The position numbers were made by a program, and so were the translations under genes. DNA of 64,000 nt from Beverwykella pulmonaria. Taxonomy: Eukaryota; Ascomycota; Dothideomycetes; Pleosporales; Melanommataceae. This document shows positions 46,597-60,163 of the stretch, in pieces. Every line of letters starts with the position of its first letter. Position 1 is the first letter of the stretch. A model generated the notes under the pieces. It had not been told where the DNA came from. It ran no database searches and saw only the letters and a program-made list of their open reading frames with translations. Where the stretch lies: NCBI GenBank assembly GCA_001599595.1, contig BCHH01000002.1:4952615-5016614 (forward strand), given 5' to 3'.

Positions 46597-48602
46597 CTAC
46601 AGCGCAACGTCGAGCACCAAGCTTACATCGCTGACCTGGGAGCCGGCGAGGTCCTCGAGGACGGGTATCAGATCGAGTAGTTCGTTATCGTGGGCATCAG
46701 AGAACCAGCTGCTGATTGGTACTGCGTGTTGCGGATGGAAGATGTAAGACGTAGGGGAGTTGTCGATGATGATCGTCTCTCGAAGGTCCCGGCCAATTTG
46801 TGAAAGATCCTGCACACTGGTTAGATTTGGGGTGGCGACCGTTGGCGAAGCTTGGACATACCTTCACGTAATTACCTTGGTGATTGTAACAACTCTCCCG
46901 GAAGAGTCGATGATGCACAACACCATGGATGTCTAGCTGGTCTAGAAGAGGATCGCCGTACTAGAGAAGTCAGCAAATTGCAAGGCAGATAGATCACAAG
47001 GCAGGACGGACCTTCGACACAGATGCTGTGAACACAACGACTTCGTACAGCTCGCCAACTCGCTTCATGAAAGCGTCCACACCAGGGCGCTTGATCACGT
47101 ACACGTTGTGGTACTGGCCTTCAATCTCCACGGGGATGGTGAAATCAGCTTGATGGAGTATCTGGGCATAGGTCAGCATTGTCAAGACCAGGACCAGCCT
47201 TGGGACTTACCTTGAAGCTGCTGTGAACCAATGTCTCATCTAAATCGAGAACAAGGCACTTCTTCCCCTGGAATCGGGGTTGGATCGGACCGAGGAGGAA
47301 CTTTTGAGTAGATTCAGCCAGGTTGGGGTCGGAAAGCTGCTTCTGGGTATCGAGCTGGCGTTGCTCAAGTGGAGGAGGCGGGGGCAGGTCGATCTTGTGC
47401 GGGACCTCGCTCTGAGCCTCCTCGGACGGTTTCTCTCCCTCTTGGCGGACGTCGTTGGTGGACACGGGGATGTGACCCTCCATCTCGATGTCGGTATCCA
47501 GTTGCTCCTGCTCATCGGTCCGGTCATGTATTATCTGCGCCTGGTCGTGAGACGGTCTTGATTGCACTGGAGTAGTTACAGGAGTCGGTGTTTGTACCGC
47601 AATTTGTGGCGTCGTCAGGTGCTCAGGCTGATTTGGGATGGGAGGAAGGGGCTGATCCATGGACTGCTTTTTAGACGAGCTTCTCGCCAAACCCTTGGGC
47701 GGTGTCTCTGCGGCAAGAGCGTCCGTGGTAGAATCGCCGTGAATGGGCTTCTCGCTCTCTCGTCGGTCCGCGCCATATGATTCACTAGCCTTCTCGTCCA
47801 ATGGATCCTTGGAGTCTGCGGCGCTTGATTCAGCCGCGTTTGGGTCTTGTTTCTTCAATGGCGTGGCTTGCGTGGCTCGAACGGGTTTTTGTTTGCTGGC
47901 CTCCTTGACGTTCTCTGATGACTCTTCTTCACCCGCGGGATGAATATCTTTGGGTGCAAAACACGGCAAACAGGATAACAGACCTCCAGATTTTTTGGGC
48001 TTGCTCCTCATAGAACCATCATGCTGCTCGGTGGAAGGCAGAGCGGGCACGGGCTCGACTTTTTCTGATGCTGCAGCGCGTTGCTGTGACCTTTTGCTGC
48101 TGGCTACGCTGCCGGTTCGTCGCTTGCCCATAAAGCTCCGCTTGGAGCCCCGCCCGATGCTCTCCGAGTCCGCCACGGTTGCTCCGCTCAACCCCGTCCC
48201 TGTGGGCGTCTGCTCTTCGTTCGACTGTGAGGACGAACGGGGGATGTTCAGGAATGATCGCTTCTTCTTATCGCCTTCGGGAGCGGCGGCGCTGTCGTCA
48301 CCTTGTGTCGATTTGGAGCCGTTCCTTCGCAGATCCTCTGTTGACGGCGGCCCGCGCGAAGATGATCGCGGGGGCGGGACGATGGCGGTGGAGCTTGGGG
48401 TTGGATTTGCCTGTAAACCTACTTCACCAGTACAGGTTAGTGATAAGCCCCAATGCAAAGCAGTCACCACAGAAGGGAGCTTTCATGTGCGATGCCAGGG
48501 GTACATACCGTTGCCGTTGGGCTGGTCGCTGACCAACGTCTTCTCCGTCGGCGGAGGGGGCCCGCTGGTGTCGGCCAGAGCGTGGGCTGGCTCGTTGCTC
48601 AT
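46597..48602 (-). CDS. FCP1/SCP-like (Psr1/Nem1 type) protein phosphatase
   Basis: Five exons: 48509-48602, 47211-48418, 47012-47161, 46862-46960 and 46597-46809; 587 residues. The first about 400 residues are disordered, Ser/Pro/Glu-rich; a Cys motif ([12 protein letters not shown], about residues 170-185) might be lipidated. The C-terminal HAD-type domain carries [10 protein letters not shown] (catalytic Asp423 and Asp425), [13 protein letters not shown], and IIIDNSP (Asp533), as in small CTD phosphatases. Yeast Psr1/Psr2 are plasma-membrane phosphatases for the sodium-stress response that act with Whi2. The Cys motif sits internally here rather than at the very N-terminus. Introns are 90, 49, 51 and 52 nt; the first has a CACTAAC branch point. 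The joins rebuild LVHSSFK-ILHQADF and [15 protein letters not shown] exactly. Confidence 0.93.
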
Positions 48603-51201
48603 GGTTGAGCTTCAAGAAGCTCAGAGAGGTGCTGGGGGGGATGTGCGATGCCAGTTGCTCGTTGGGTTGTCGCGTGGTGTTGCGTCGTGGATGGTGGTGG
48701 TCCGATGCGGCTCGCTCGCTACTTCCGCAGGTGGCAATTGACACGACAACCGCGATTGCGTCGGGATGGAGGCTGGAGTCGCGGCAGGCGTGGGACGTCG
48801 GCGATGCGCGCTGTGAGGGTGCGAGGTGTAGGGGGCAGCTCGAGGGAAGATGCGATGAGGCTGGAGGCTGGTTCTCGCTAAGGCTAAAGCGCGGGCGGAA
48901 ATGAGATGAGCGCCGCTTTCACTCTCCCCAGGCCGTCAGCGTCAACGTCGAAACGTCGACGGAAGAAGCACAGCACAACTCTGGCGCGACGCAAAGGTGC
49001 GTGGGGCGCGATGCGACGAGAGGTATAGAGGGCGAGCGAAGAGATGTGCTGGTCGCGAGGCTTCGAAGGTAGCTGGACGCTGGATGGGGGACGGGATCAC
49101 CACACGAGAGCGACAGGGGCCCTTCTTATGGCGCTGGTGAATTGTCTCTCGGCTGTGCGCCTAGTCCTAGCAGCCGTCGGCCAGCAGCACTGACCAGACC
49201 CTGACGTTCACCACCTCAATTCACCCACGCTGCACGACCAGGCTTGGGCAGTCCGCCTGGATAGGCTGCTGTGTACGACCAGCAATCGCTCTTCGCGGGG
49301 ACAGCGCGTCTAATGGCCTAGGAAACCTATTGATAGACTGCAGCTCGTCTGGAAAACGAGCAAACCTCGCAGCCAAGCCTGACTTGCCTCCAGAGGCCTT
49401 CTCGACGGCCTGCGCTCTCTGTGGCCGTTATTGTGCAGCCACACGCCTCTTTCCGCACCCAGGGCGGCTAACGTTGGCGGCCAGGCAGTGCAATTGAAGA
49501 ATGCCAGCCTATCACGATACGCATCAGCCGTCAAGCGCTCCACTCGCTGCCTGCAAAAGCACTTCTGCCGCTGCATCCCAGCTTCCTTCATCGATAATCC
49601 CGTCAGCATCTGGACCTTGCAGCAGCAGCTTTATTCCTTTGCATTGAGATCGCGACGACATGGCCGTCCCTATCGACAGACCGCATGTTGGGGATGGGGA
49701 CGCGGCAGTCGATCCTGTCACATGCCATTGTGCCGTTCCGTCTAGTTCGTGTGCTTCGCCGCTGGGGCGGTCCGTCGCACATCAAGTCATTCGGCAAAGT
49801 GCCGATCCCTACAACATTCCATGTATGGAAGGTCACGGGTCTAACGTTCGACGGGCTGAGGGTGTCGTGAAGTCTTGGTCTACCCTCCCTCTCTTATCTC
49901 TATGTGATCGGGAGGGGACGGGCGGATAGGGTGCACAGGTGACTGCACGCTGGAGCGCTGGCCTCCCAGCGAAGACGTGCTTGAAGCGTGCAATTAAAAA
50001 TACGGGAATGGAGCTTGCAGAACGTAGCTCGGTACGGCAGTCCTTTACCGGGACAGAAATCAATATAAGCTTCATGGCACACTTCCACACCGAATTTCAG
50101 AGATATCAGCAGTTCCCTCTTGTACTACATGGCAGTATTGGTTGGGATCAGCCACATATCCCTAAGATGTGTCTTCCGCAGGACAAACCCTGTCCTGTTC
50201 TATTGAGGAAAGCTCATCAAAATCCTGCATCTCCAACCCAGGACAATATAAGCAATCAGTGGCAGCTCGAACTTCGCACCCAGGTTAAGGTATGCCCCAG
50301 CACTCAAAACTGGTCCCTGAAGATCGCAGGACGTAGATATCCACATAAGAAAGGGAGTAACGAAGCTAGGTTTCGGTGATTTCCCGCGATGTTGGACGAG
50401 GGCGAGATACCGGTGCGTATTCCCACGATATGGAAGCGCAGTATAGTCATAAATAAGAAAGAAAGACAAAAGCAACTGCTCTGTCCAAGGACTCTTGAGA
50501 GGAAGAGAAGTTGTTGCGGAAATGTATAGTAGTGGCCCCGCCGACATCTGACAAGAGTGAATAACGGTTGAGAAAGAGCTACTGAGACAGGAAAGCCATA
50601 TATTAAAGGTGGAGCAGTTTAGCTACTTTCCTTCCATGGCGGATATGGCGTATCAACCTTCATCAATCTCCAGCCTAGTCTTCTGTATGCCACAGACGAC
50701 GAGCCCAATCATCGTCTCGCAACACTTTGACAAATTGTTTCAAATCGGTTGATGTCCTGATGGCAATGGAGAAGTGACATTGTTCGGGGTGGAACATAGG
50801 TTCATGCCAAGACACATACACCCACGCACACACGCACACACGTTGGGACCCTGGACTGGTGATGGAGCGCGACCAGCCCCGGATACTCACGCCTGGAAGC
50901 TCTCGCAAAAGCTTAAGCTAACCTTGGTGGACTCTCTCGGACTTGCTTCTCCTTTACTGATGAGCTTCAAAGTCAGACCAGATCGTCGCCCCGCAAAATG
51001 CACGGGCACTAATTAGCCTTGCCCATTGGAAATAAGCTTTGCACAAAACGCAGCTCCCGCCGTGCATAATCATTCATCGTCACGGCTCCACGAAACCGAC
51101 CAGCTCACCCCACCACGATTTCCTCCAAATACTTCACGACGCCTTCAGGCTGAACACGCCACATTCATTCTTTCAACCATCACACTATCGCGAATTCCAC
51201 C
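48603..51201. other. intergenic between divergent genes (2.6 kb)
   Basis: Divergent upstream regions of the phosphatase and Sds22. Frames such as 49939-50379 (plus) and 49310-49609 (minus) have no motif. A CA-rich stretch (50815-50842) is a short imperfect dinucleotide repeat. No RNA gene recognised. Confidence 0.5.
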
Positions 51202-52488
51202 ATGGTCGACTCAAATCCTGTACCGTCGCACGCCACGCTCGACCCCGCGGTCATCAACACCGACGGGACACATGATGGAGAGAACAAGGACCACAAGCCC
51301 AGAGACAGCAAAGGCTGGGATGGTAAACTGAGGCTAAGCAAGAAAGGTGCTTCACCACCGGATCCAGACGCGCCGAGCGAACCTGAAGAGTCCGAGGACG
51401 AAGGACCGCCTCCGGAGCAGCTTGCGGCAGACGAGGATCTGCTCGATGACATGGATCCGGATGAACAAGATATCGACTTGGTACACTTCCGGATCTCGAG
51501 TATACCTGCGCTGCGGTTGGAGAGGTTCAAGAACCTGCAGGTGAGCAGCTTGTTGCTCGGGTCTTGTCCACAACTAACAAGATACAGCGTCTTTGCCTCC
51601 GCCAGAACCAGATTTCCGACGTCGAGATACCAGAAGAACTCGCCCCCTCCCTGAAAGAGATCGACCTCTATGACAACGGGATCGCCCATATCAGAGGCTT
51701 CGAAGCCTTCACCGAGCTGACGTCGCTCGATCTTTCGTTCAACAAAATTAAACACATCAAGCGTCTGAACCACCTGAAGAAGCTACGGGATCTCTACTTC
51801 GTACAGAATAAAATCAGCACAATAGAAGGCTTAGACGGTCTCAGCAACCTTAGACAACTCGAGCTGGGCGCGAACAGAGTACGGGTAAGTGTTGAGGCCG
51901 TTTGCTGTCCTCTTAACTGGCGCTGACATGAATAGGCCATAGAGAACCTGGAAACCTTGACGAGCTTGGAGGAGCTTTGGTTAGGCAAGAACAAGATAAC
52001 GGAGATCAAGGGACTCGATACTTTAACCAATCTCAAGATTCTCTCCATCCAGTCGAACCGACTGACAGCCATAGCCGGCCTCTCCCACCTCCCCAATCTC
52101 GAAGAGCTACATATATCCCACAACGCGTTGACCGAGCTCTCCGGACTCGAAGCCAATACCAAGCTCCGCGTCATCGACATCAGCAGTAACCCCATCGAGC
52201 ACCTCTCCGGCTTATCCACACTCGCACACCTGCAGGAGCTATGGGCTAGCTACTGCAAGGTGAGCAGCTTCGACGAAGTGGAGAAAGCACTGCGGGACAA
52301 GGAGGAGCTACAGACGGTTTACTTTGAGGGGAACCCTTTGCAGTTGACCCAGAAAGCGCTGTATCGGAACAAAGTGCGGTTGGCATTACCACAAGTCATC
52401 CAGATCGACGCAAGTGAGTGAGCACTGCGATTCTTTCAATAACATACAGGCACTAACGGACTGTGCAGCATTTGTTAAAGCGGTTTAG
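51202..52488 (+). CDS. sds22: Sds22, leucine-rich-repeat regulator of protein phosphatase 1
   Basis: Four exons: 51202-51540, 51588-51884, 51936-52413 and a 20-nt last exon 52469-52488; 377 residues. After an acidic N-terminus (about 1-90), at least eleven tandem 22-residue LRRs follow, of the Sds22 form (LKEIDLYDNGIAHIRGFEAF; LTSLDLSFNKIKHIKRLNHL; LEELWLGKNKITEIKGLDTL). The LRR cap (LQTVYFEGNPLQ..ALYRNKVRLALPQVIQIDA) leads into TFVKAV at the end. Sds22 binds PP1 in the nucleus and assists its maturation and mitotic exit. Introns of 47, 51 and 55 nt are GT..AG, and two have CTAAC branch points. The tiny last exon is supported by the conserved IDATFV end. Confidence 0.96.
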
Positions 52489-55400
52489 GATAGGGAGGGC
52501 GAACCACGATTTTGCGTGCTGGCTAGGCCAAGAGCTGGCTAGCTATGGTCACAGTGACTTTTCTTTCTTTGGTACTCCTTCAGTAGGCTGTTTTGCATTT
52601 GCATGGCAACGTGGGCACACAAGAGGCATAGACATACCGTACAGTTTGGCATTGCAAGGTGTTCCATGGTCGATACCTATGTACTCACTGGAGGACATGA
52701 TAGCATGAGGTTATGAATTGGAATGGCATTTCTTATTTCGCATCACGCAGAATCTCCAAGTCTGAATGCTCCACGTGTTGGAATTTGTGCTACCAGGCCT
52801 ATGGTCCAGGTTGCTGTCGATCTTCGAGAATACGGTTGGCGCCCAATCATCTAGCACATTCCCGCTGTCCCAAGCTGTCTACGTTCAACGCGTGTCCGAA
52901 AATTGCCCGAAAAGGCATCTTGAGAGCCGCACGCTACCGTCTTGCCGACGAAGGGCCGATTGATCTAGTGCTTTGGGACTCCCTTCAAAGTCCACATTAT
53001 GCCATAACGTTTAGATCATGTATCCACCATTATCGTTCAGTAGAAGTGGTTAAGAATCCGACCCGGGAATAAAATGCGCAAGTTAAAAGAAAACATGAGA
53101 GATATTTGACTTGACGCCCTACATTTTAGGAGGCACTGGCTGGTGGCTTCCCCAGCCTAATGGCGAGACTAGTCGGCACCACCAAAGCCAAAGCCAAAAA
53201 GCAACCACACTACCCCCAGCCTCATTAAACACCGATTGACATACTTCGGGAACACCCCACACATGGCAACTCTAAATCAACCTCACTTGCAATGTTTTGA
53301 TCTACAGTACATCATGACATTCTTCTCTCTCACAGCAATGATGGGAGACAGCGTTCGGACCCACTCATCCGCCGCACCCGATTGGCCCACTCCACCAATT
53401 TCATTCGAGGTCTGAGCTCAGAAGGAGGGCTTCCCTGTCAATAACAAGCTAAGGAGAATTTCGCGCGAGGAATAAGCTTGAAGGCGTCGCTCCGGTCGCC
53501 TGGTCTCTGGTCTCTGGTCTTTGGGACGAGATGGCGAGTTCTGGGGACTTGAACGAAGAAGAGGAGAAGTGTACGACAGACGCAGGGTGTCGTAGGCGAC
53601 AAGCTCACTGAAAGGTATGCAATGACTGAGGTCTTGTGTGACAGACACGTTTGAGCGAGCCCGTGGCAGTGGAGTTGAGCGCAGTCGGCTCTCTCGCCTC
53701 GGGCTTTTCCGTTGCGGTTTTGAGGTGGCGATTGGCGATTGCACGACTCGACGTCTTTCGACCGTCACGCAACATAAGCTTCGAGAATCGTCCTTCTCGT
53801 ATCCTTCGTCTTTGGCAACGGCATCACACGGAAGAGATCTTCGCTTTGAAGCTTACGACTTCGCCTGGCGACTTCACGAAGCGAGACCTTCAAACGCACG
53901 CTGGTGGCGTGGAGGCGTCTGGCATCGACGATGGCTGGTTTGTACATCACACTATGTGCTGTCCCTAGAAGCACCAAGGAATGTTCTAGTCTGCTGACGA
54001 GTGTACCTCTGACTCTGCCTTGCCTCAGATATCGGAGCATTATTGCTTGGGGATGCAACTTCGCTGCCTCGTCACTCTTTTTCCGAATATCCCGGAAGTA
54101 GAGTTTTGACTGGTAAGGCACTGTAAGTGGCTCTCCGTCTTGGCTGCTGACTGAACAGTGAATGTCTAACTCCAACTTGCTAGCCTCGTTTCTCGGATCA
54201 TTTCGACGCGAGAAGTCATCTCCCTTTTTTTTGTTCCTCGATCAAGTATCCACACATCTCGTCGAGGAGCGAACAATCCGACCTGTACACGCGTAGATGC
54301 CTTTCGGCTACAGAGCAAGCAAATGCAATGGGTAGACTTGCAATTGTACCTTGCCCTTTTTAGTACGGATAAGCGAGGACGGAGAGAAGCTGTATCGGTT
54401 CTGTATCCGACCTGAGTTTGAGCTCGAAGCACGGGCCTCACCGCACGAGTTCCCCAAGCTGGTCTACGGTCGCTCGTTCAACGTCCAGCCGAAAGTTAAA
54501 CATGGACTTGTCAACTGCATGCTGACATGTGAGTCCGAGGCGCACCATGCTTGGATCCCCCACTTCAGACGATCAGTCTACACCTTCAGACTTCCCCACA
54601 ATGTTTTTCGATGCGCTGAACACGGTCGCCTTTGACATTTCGTTCGCACTCCTGAGGATCTTGGAATGGTCGTAGAGACCCCAACCTCTAGGGGACTCCA
54701 TAGGATATGTATGGATGACCACGCCCCTTGGGCTCAGACTCAGCAATTCTACAAGCAACAAGATGGCGGTCACCACGACCTAGAATTATTACGCATGCTA
54801 TTGACCCGATATAGTATGAGCGAGAATTAAGGTTCTATCAACTTGTGTCTTAACACTGAGAGGTGAGCGTTATTCCCAGTCTGGTAATATTATCTCCGAA
54901 TTACTTAATTATGTGGAGAACTTGAATCTCCTCGGAAGCAGCCATCCACTGCTGCGCTCCACTATCCGCATTGATGGATTTTAGCCTGATTCGAGATGGC
55001 TTCAAGCCTGCAACGGGGTGCATAGCTTCACTCTCAAGTGACCCTCTGCAGCCCTCGAACCATGATTGAGAGCTGCTTCCAATAAACACGCCTTGATTCT
55101 GTTCAATCAGATTTCACGAACTTGCAGTATGATATCAGCGTGCACGAAAATCCGCTAGGAGACTACCGAAGATTCGTCTAAGCTCATGGAGATGTCACAC
55201 ACATGAACCTGCATCAACCCATGGCCCTTACGCGGGGCGCGCATGCGTCACTTGCTGATCTTCCCCGACATTTGAACCCATTCGTACAGCCCTATTGATC
55301 GGCTGTGAGCTGCGAGAAAGGCTTGGTCTTCACACAATTGAGTTTCAACCCATGCGGGCCTAGCCAACCGACTTAATCCCTACAGGAACGGGAGCTTGTG

Positions 55401-55656
55401 GTGAAGGCTAGTACCTAACAGACGTTAGAGGCTTGTTCATACAGCGGTCAGGAAACTTTATTCCTTCGAACCATGAAACGACGCCGGTGCCGGCTAACTG
55501 CCCACCAAGCCACTCGGTGTGAAAATCAGTCGACCCTCTTGTCCCATCCGTTATAGATCTTATAAGGCCCTGGAGCGGGAGCATTGGAGATCTCATTCTA
55601 TTCTTTCTTCTCCACGACTTCGCCTTCGCCTTCCTTACATCTCACAACAATTCAAC
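52489..55656. other. intergenic (3.2 kb)
   Basis: No confident gene. Two minus-strand frames (54441 down to 54166 and 54175 down to 53765) sit end to end but in different phases across an A8 run; see findings. Elsewhere frames are short. The last 150 bases before 55657 hold a TATA-like ttataagg at 55559-55566, about 95 bp upstream of the rhodopsin-domain ATG. Confidence 0.5.
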
Positions 55657-56968
55657 ATGGCGACACTAAATCCGGAGCACGAGCAGGCCCAACAAGACAC
55701 ATGCACAGGAGTTGCAACCGCAATGACCATAGTGTCAAGTACGCCACCCAGACCCAATCCTCTAGATCAACACTGATGACCGTTCAGTTATCATAGTCGG
55801 CATGCGGACATATTCACGGACGATGATTGTGCGGAACTTCGGCTGGGATGACTGGATGATGCTTGTAGCGCTGGTGAGTATTTTATCATAGGGAAGTCAT
55901 CAATACCGTCGGCTTATGCGTTTAGACCTTCACGATTGGATATCTGATTGCCATATGGATTCTTCGAGACAATGGCATGGGCTTCAGCGGAAGGACGCTG
56001 ACGCTTGAACAAATGACGAACCTAGTCAAAACTACTCTTGCGATCGAAATCATGTACTACATTTTGATCTTTTCCATCAAAACGTCTATTCTCTTCTTCT
56101 ACTTGCGCATTGGTAAGCACTCGGCTCTACGCATGTCCATTCAGATTGCTAACATTCGCACTTCAGCTGCAGAAAAGCACTTTGAGAGGGGATGCAAGGC
56201 AACCATATATTTGTTGACCGTCTTCTGTGGGGTTTGCGTCATTTGCTGCTTGACGCAATGTATCCCTATACACAAGATGTGGGACTTCACTGGTCTGGTA
56301 GCAGGGAAATGCATCAACACGACAGCTTTGTTTTACTGTACGTATGAACATGGGCCCCCATTACGTTTGCTAACGTCTCGTCAGTCACGTCTTCATTCAA
56401 TATCGTCACAGATATCTGGATCCTTGCGTTGCCGATCCGAACCCTCATGTCCATCCAACGACCGAAGCGCGAAAAGCTGGCTCTCGTCGTCATCTTCAGT
56501 CTCGGCATCTTCAGCTGCATCGCGTCCATTGTCCGCCTCCATTCGATCCGCATCTACACCGAGTCCAAAGACCCCTTCTACGACAGCGTGCCCATCAATC
56601 TCTGGTCCATGGTTGAAGTCAACATCGGCATTTACTGCGCGTCCATCCCCGCACTCAAGGCGATCTTCGTCCGGTCTCAAAACGCAGCCAGTCGTGCAAC
56701 CGGATACAAGTACCACAGTCGGGACAAGAGTGGGACTGCAGGAAAAAGCATGAAAATCAAGAAAATGGTGGGCGGAAGCTCGAGCGACCAGTCGCAGGGC
56801 ACTATGCATACCTCTGAGGAGTTCGACATGAAGCCTATCGACGACTCCCCGCTGCAGCATCCTCGACAGGTTGCGAGAAAGCCGTCAGACATGGATCTAG
56901 GTAGTGAGAGGAGTGGGAGCCAAGAGAGGATCATTCATATTTCACCCGGTGCCGACACGCGGGTGTGA
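55657..56968 (+). CDS. fungal rhodopsin-domain (Pth11-like) seven-helix membrane protein
   Basis: Five exons: 55657-55738, 55788-55873, 55926-56112, 56167-56337 and 56385-56968; 369 residues. The joined protein shows the family pattern RTYSRTMIVRNFGWDDWMML, then EIMYYILIFSIKTSILFFYL, a Cys-bearing helix pair (VFCGVCVICCLTQCIP), INTTALFYFTSSFNIVTDIW ILALP and a last helix near VEVNIGIYCASIPALKAIF. The tail is about 110 residues, cytosolic and Ser-rich. These proteins lie in the plasma membrane, and some act in surface or nutrient sensing during host infection. It lacks the extracellular CFEM domain of Pth11 itself. The first helix is shorter than usual, so the N-terminal exon is less certain. 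All introns (47-54 nt) are GT..AG and in frame. Confidence 0.9.
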
Positions 56969-59241
56969 CGATGAGGAGGGTGGGAAGGGGCCGAGGCAAG
57001 GTGGTACTGTTCCGCGAACTGGGATTCTGGTCATGGATGGTAATGCTCCTACTGGATGGGTTCTGCTGGATGCGTGGGTGGGGTGGCTTTCTGAATGTGT
57101 ATTGTTTGCTTCCCGTTTTTTAGCGCAGGTTTTGTTCTCGAGTGGAAGGAGATCGAGATCAGTCTTTGATATCCTCGTGCGTCGTTGGCTGGAGCCAAGA
57201 CGGCTATCCCGTGTCCCGCGGCGGGACGAAGTTGATGGAGTGAACGGTCAACAATTAGCCTGTTGCATCAATCAACGCCCTGAACCAAATCTCTCCTACG
57301 CCAACACATGCTGTTTGTGCCGTTCCTTCTCATCTCCAAGCTCTCATTTTCATTCTCGTTCTCGTTCTCATCATGAGACGAGTGCATAATTCCGCGAACA
57401 GACGGAGTACGTACCCTCCTCGCTTACTCCGTCTCCCTTGATCGTGGGCCCCACATTGCATCCCAAGACCAAGACTCCAGATCCAAGACCCAAGACCCTA
57501 AGGCCTTAGACCCTTTGCGAGTCACTGTGAATGTTATGCAGAAGCGCAAGCGCAAGCGCACACGTCACATTATCTGCTCGCCCGTCTACCCTAGTCCTGG
57601 TCCTGAAAGGAAAGCAGGCAATGGCGCAAACGAGGGACTGTGCGGTGAACGGACCACCATGCTCCGCGTGCGTGCAGCACCTGCATTGCAGGGAGTGCTT
57701 TGGCTATATCTTATAGGTCTACGGGTGTGATATTATAGAGGCGAGTACAGCTTAAGAGCTTGTACTAAGCGCCCAAGACTTGTGTGATCCCCGCAAGTTG
57801 AATTATGCAGATGCTGTCATGGTACATATCAAGGTGGGAGGCCTTTGATGTTTCAGGGCGGTGAGAGTTGGGGATGGCGTTTCAGATGGTGCGGAGGTCT
57901 GTGATGGTGTGTTGTTGAGATTTTGCCGTGAATGAACGACCTGCAGGGATTGGCGCCGGAATGCGCTCTGCAGTTGGGATGGGAAGGAAGGGACGGTTCA
58001 ACTTCAGCATCAACTTTCGCTGTTCAACTTCACTTTGTGCTATCGTGACACCAGAATTGGGCCCCAGGAAGCGATTCGACGAGTATGGAGGACTTCCGAT
58101 GGAGAGACGGCGTGTCGTCATGAGCTCTTTGTTTGTTCGTTCATGCTCGGCTCCTTGGGTGCTCGATATCTGGGTTCGTTCGCTTATCCATTCTCTACTT
58201 TCTCTCTCCTTCCACACTTTGTGGAAGATGGGAAGTCGCTCCCCATCTGAACTTGTTAGCTCGCCAGTCCTCAGCTCATGCTCTTCATGTATGAAGGGAG
58301 TCGAACTACTAATCAAATCTGCATCCAGTCTCGCGGCACAATGGCTTGCCTGCACATCGCCATGCACCACACATCAACATCGACGCAAACGGAAATATGG
58401 AAACCGCAGAAAAAGGGCAGGCCATCACTTCCTCTTTGAATGGCCTCTTCAAGCTGAAGGATAAGTGTATTCCGCATTTGCTCGCTTCTCTTTTCTCTCT
58501 TTGTGTCAATTGTTTTTACCTCTGGTCTTTGGGATTTTGTACGGCCCAACCTTGGCAGTTTTCCGACATCTCCATTTTACGACTTGATCTTCGGGACGCG
58601 GTGCGGTTATCGTACGGACGGGTTGAAGACTGCTGCTACTCATCGTGGTCCTACGCCATGACCTCCGCAAACGCCAGCACTGTTAACACTTGCGAGATTT
58701 GAAGAGATTTACAAATATGCTTTCGATGAGAACGAATTTCGATCCAGATACCGGATACTAAACGACAGATGGACCTTTCGATTATTCGAAATCGGGTACA
58801 AGACAGCATACCCAGGCATTTGGAAAGAGAACTTATCGTCGCTGTACACAATGGTGCTAACGGAAGCAGTGTCAGTAGTACATGCCTAAATCGACCTGAC
58901 CTAGGCAGACTTCCTCCATTTCTAGTATATGGGACGTGATAGGCAGATCTCCATCAAGAACGCATGATCCTAACCTTGGACCAACCCTTGCACGACCAGG
59001 TCCGGGACGAAGACCAGGGCATGGACCAGGACTATTTGCGCCTCAGGGAGGAGGACAAGATGACGATGAGGAAGTAAATCTATAAGACGACCGACCGAGA
59101 GCTGCAAGGAAAATGGTCGACCAGCAGGGTTGCCTTGAGCATGAAGAACCGCATTTGGAACAGCAACACTCGCTTTTATGAACTGGAATTAACGTTAAAG
59201 CTGTGGATATATCTTTTCTGCGCATTCTTGGCTATTCCAGT
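56969..59241. other. intergenic (2.3 kb)
   Basis: Between the rhodopsin-domain stop and the SDR stop. A frame at 57928-58464 (plus) and its shadow at 57882-58370 (minus) lack ATG starts at their ends and motifs. Short degenerate repeats occur: tctcgttctcgttctc near 57353-57372, ccaagac-type near 57463-57500 and gcgcaag near 57543-57560. Confidence 0.5.
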
Positions 59242-60163
59242 CTACTCGTGGTCCGTATTCGTAGTGATACTATCCCACTCCTTCAACAGCTCCTCTGTTT
59301 GCTCAATCTTCTTCCTGATCACAGGCGGCGAGTCCGATCCCAGAGCAATACGAATCGGGACCTCTTTTCCCTCGGCGGCACCGCTGTGCGTCAAAATATC
59401 AATTAACACTTTACACCCCTTGACCACATCTCCAGGTTGATTGTTATCAACCTGTTCGAGCACCGCACGTACATGACCAACGGTACTCTCGTCGTACTCC
59501 TTGATCCTCTTCTCGGACACGACTTTCGCGCCCGCGTTCAGGAAGCCAGTCCTAAAGTACCCTGGCTCGGCGACGGTGACTTTGATGTCGAAGGGCGCCA
59601 GCTCAGCCCGCATAGCTTCCGAGATTCCAGAGCATGCCCACTTCGTACCGCAGTAGAGTGCGTAGCCTGCGCCGCCAGTCCAGGAGCCGATGCTGCCGAA
59701 ATTCGTGATGGTCTTTTCGCCGGGCGTGGCGCGGAGATAGGGCGTGAATGCTTTGCTGACATTCAGCATGCCGAAGACGTTGGTGTTGAAGGCGTCGAAG
59801 TCCTCTTTGGGTCTGCCTCACTCATCAGTATCTCCATTCCACTCTCTCTTCTGAGTCGAGAAATCAAACTTACGAAGTCTCCTCCACAGCACCAACGAGT
59901 ATATACCCCGCCGCATTCACCAAATGCGTAATATGCCCATATTTCGCATTCGCTTCTTTAGCAATCTTCTCCAGTTCAGGCAAGGGGGAAGTGACGTCCA
60001 GCGCGACGACGTCGGCGCCGGCGTCCTTGAGGTCGGCGATTCGGGATGTGCTGCGTGCGCTGGCGATGACTTTGTGGCCTCGCGAGAGGGCTTCGAGGGC
60101 CATGTATTTGCCGAAGCCAGAGGAGGCGGCGGTTATGAACCAGACGGGAGTGGGCGAAGCCAT
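59242..60163 (-). CDS. short-chain dehydrogenase/reductase (classical SDR)
   Basis: Two exons, 59874-60163 and 59242-59812, 286 residues; the 61-nt intron joins EETS to PKEDFDAF. The Rossmann motif is WFITAASSGFGKYMA (TGxxxGxG variant with TAASSGFG). Other motifs: DVTSP around Asp56, NAAG, the catalytic Ser in FGSIGSW and YCGTK with Tyr and Lys of the YxxxK site. An Arg in SARSTSR after the second strand suggests NADP(H) preference. The substrate cannot be told from sequence; close relatives are usually annotated as generic oxidoreductases. Cytosolic, with no signal or membrane segment. No neighbouring biosynthetic genes point to a pathway. Both exons start C-rich and end G/A-rich. Confidence 0.93.

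Noticed and set aside
47950..48741. 263-codon frame antisense to the Psr1-type phosphatase
   Set aside because: Lies opposite exon 2 of a supported gene and crosses its first intron; no motif.
57882..58464. overlapping 162- and 178-codon frames on opposite strands
   Set aside because: Neither begins with ATG at its open end and neither has a motif; choosing either would be arbitrary.
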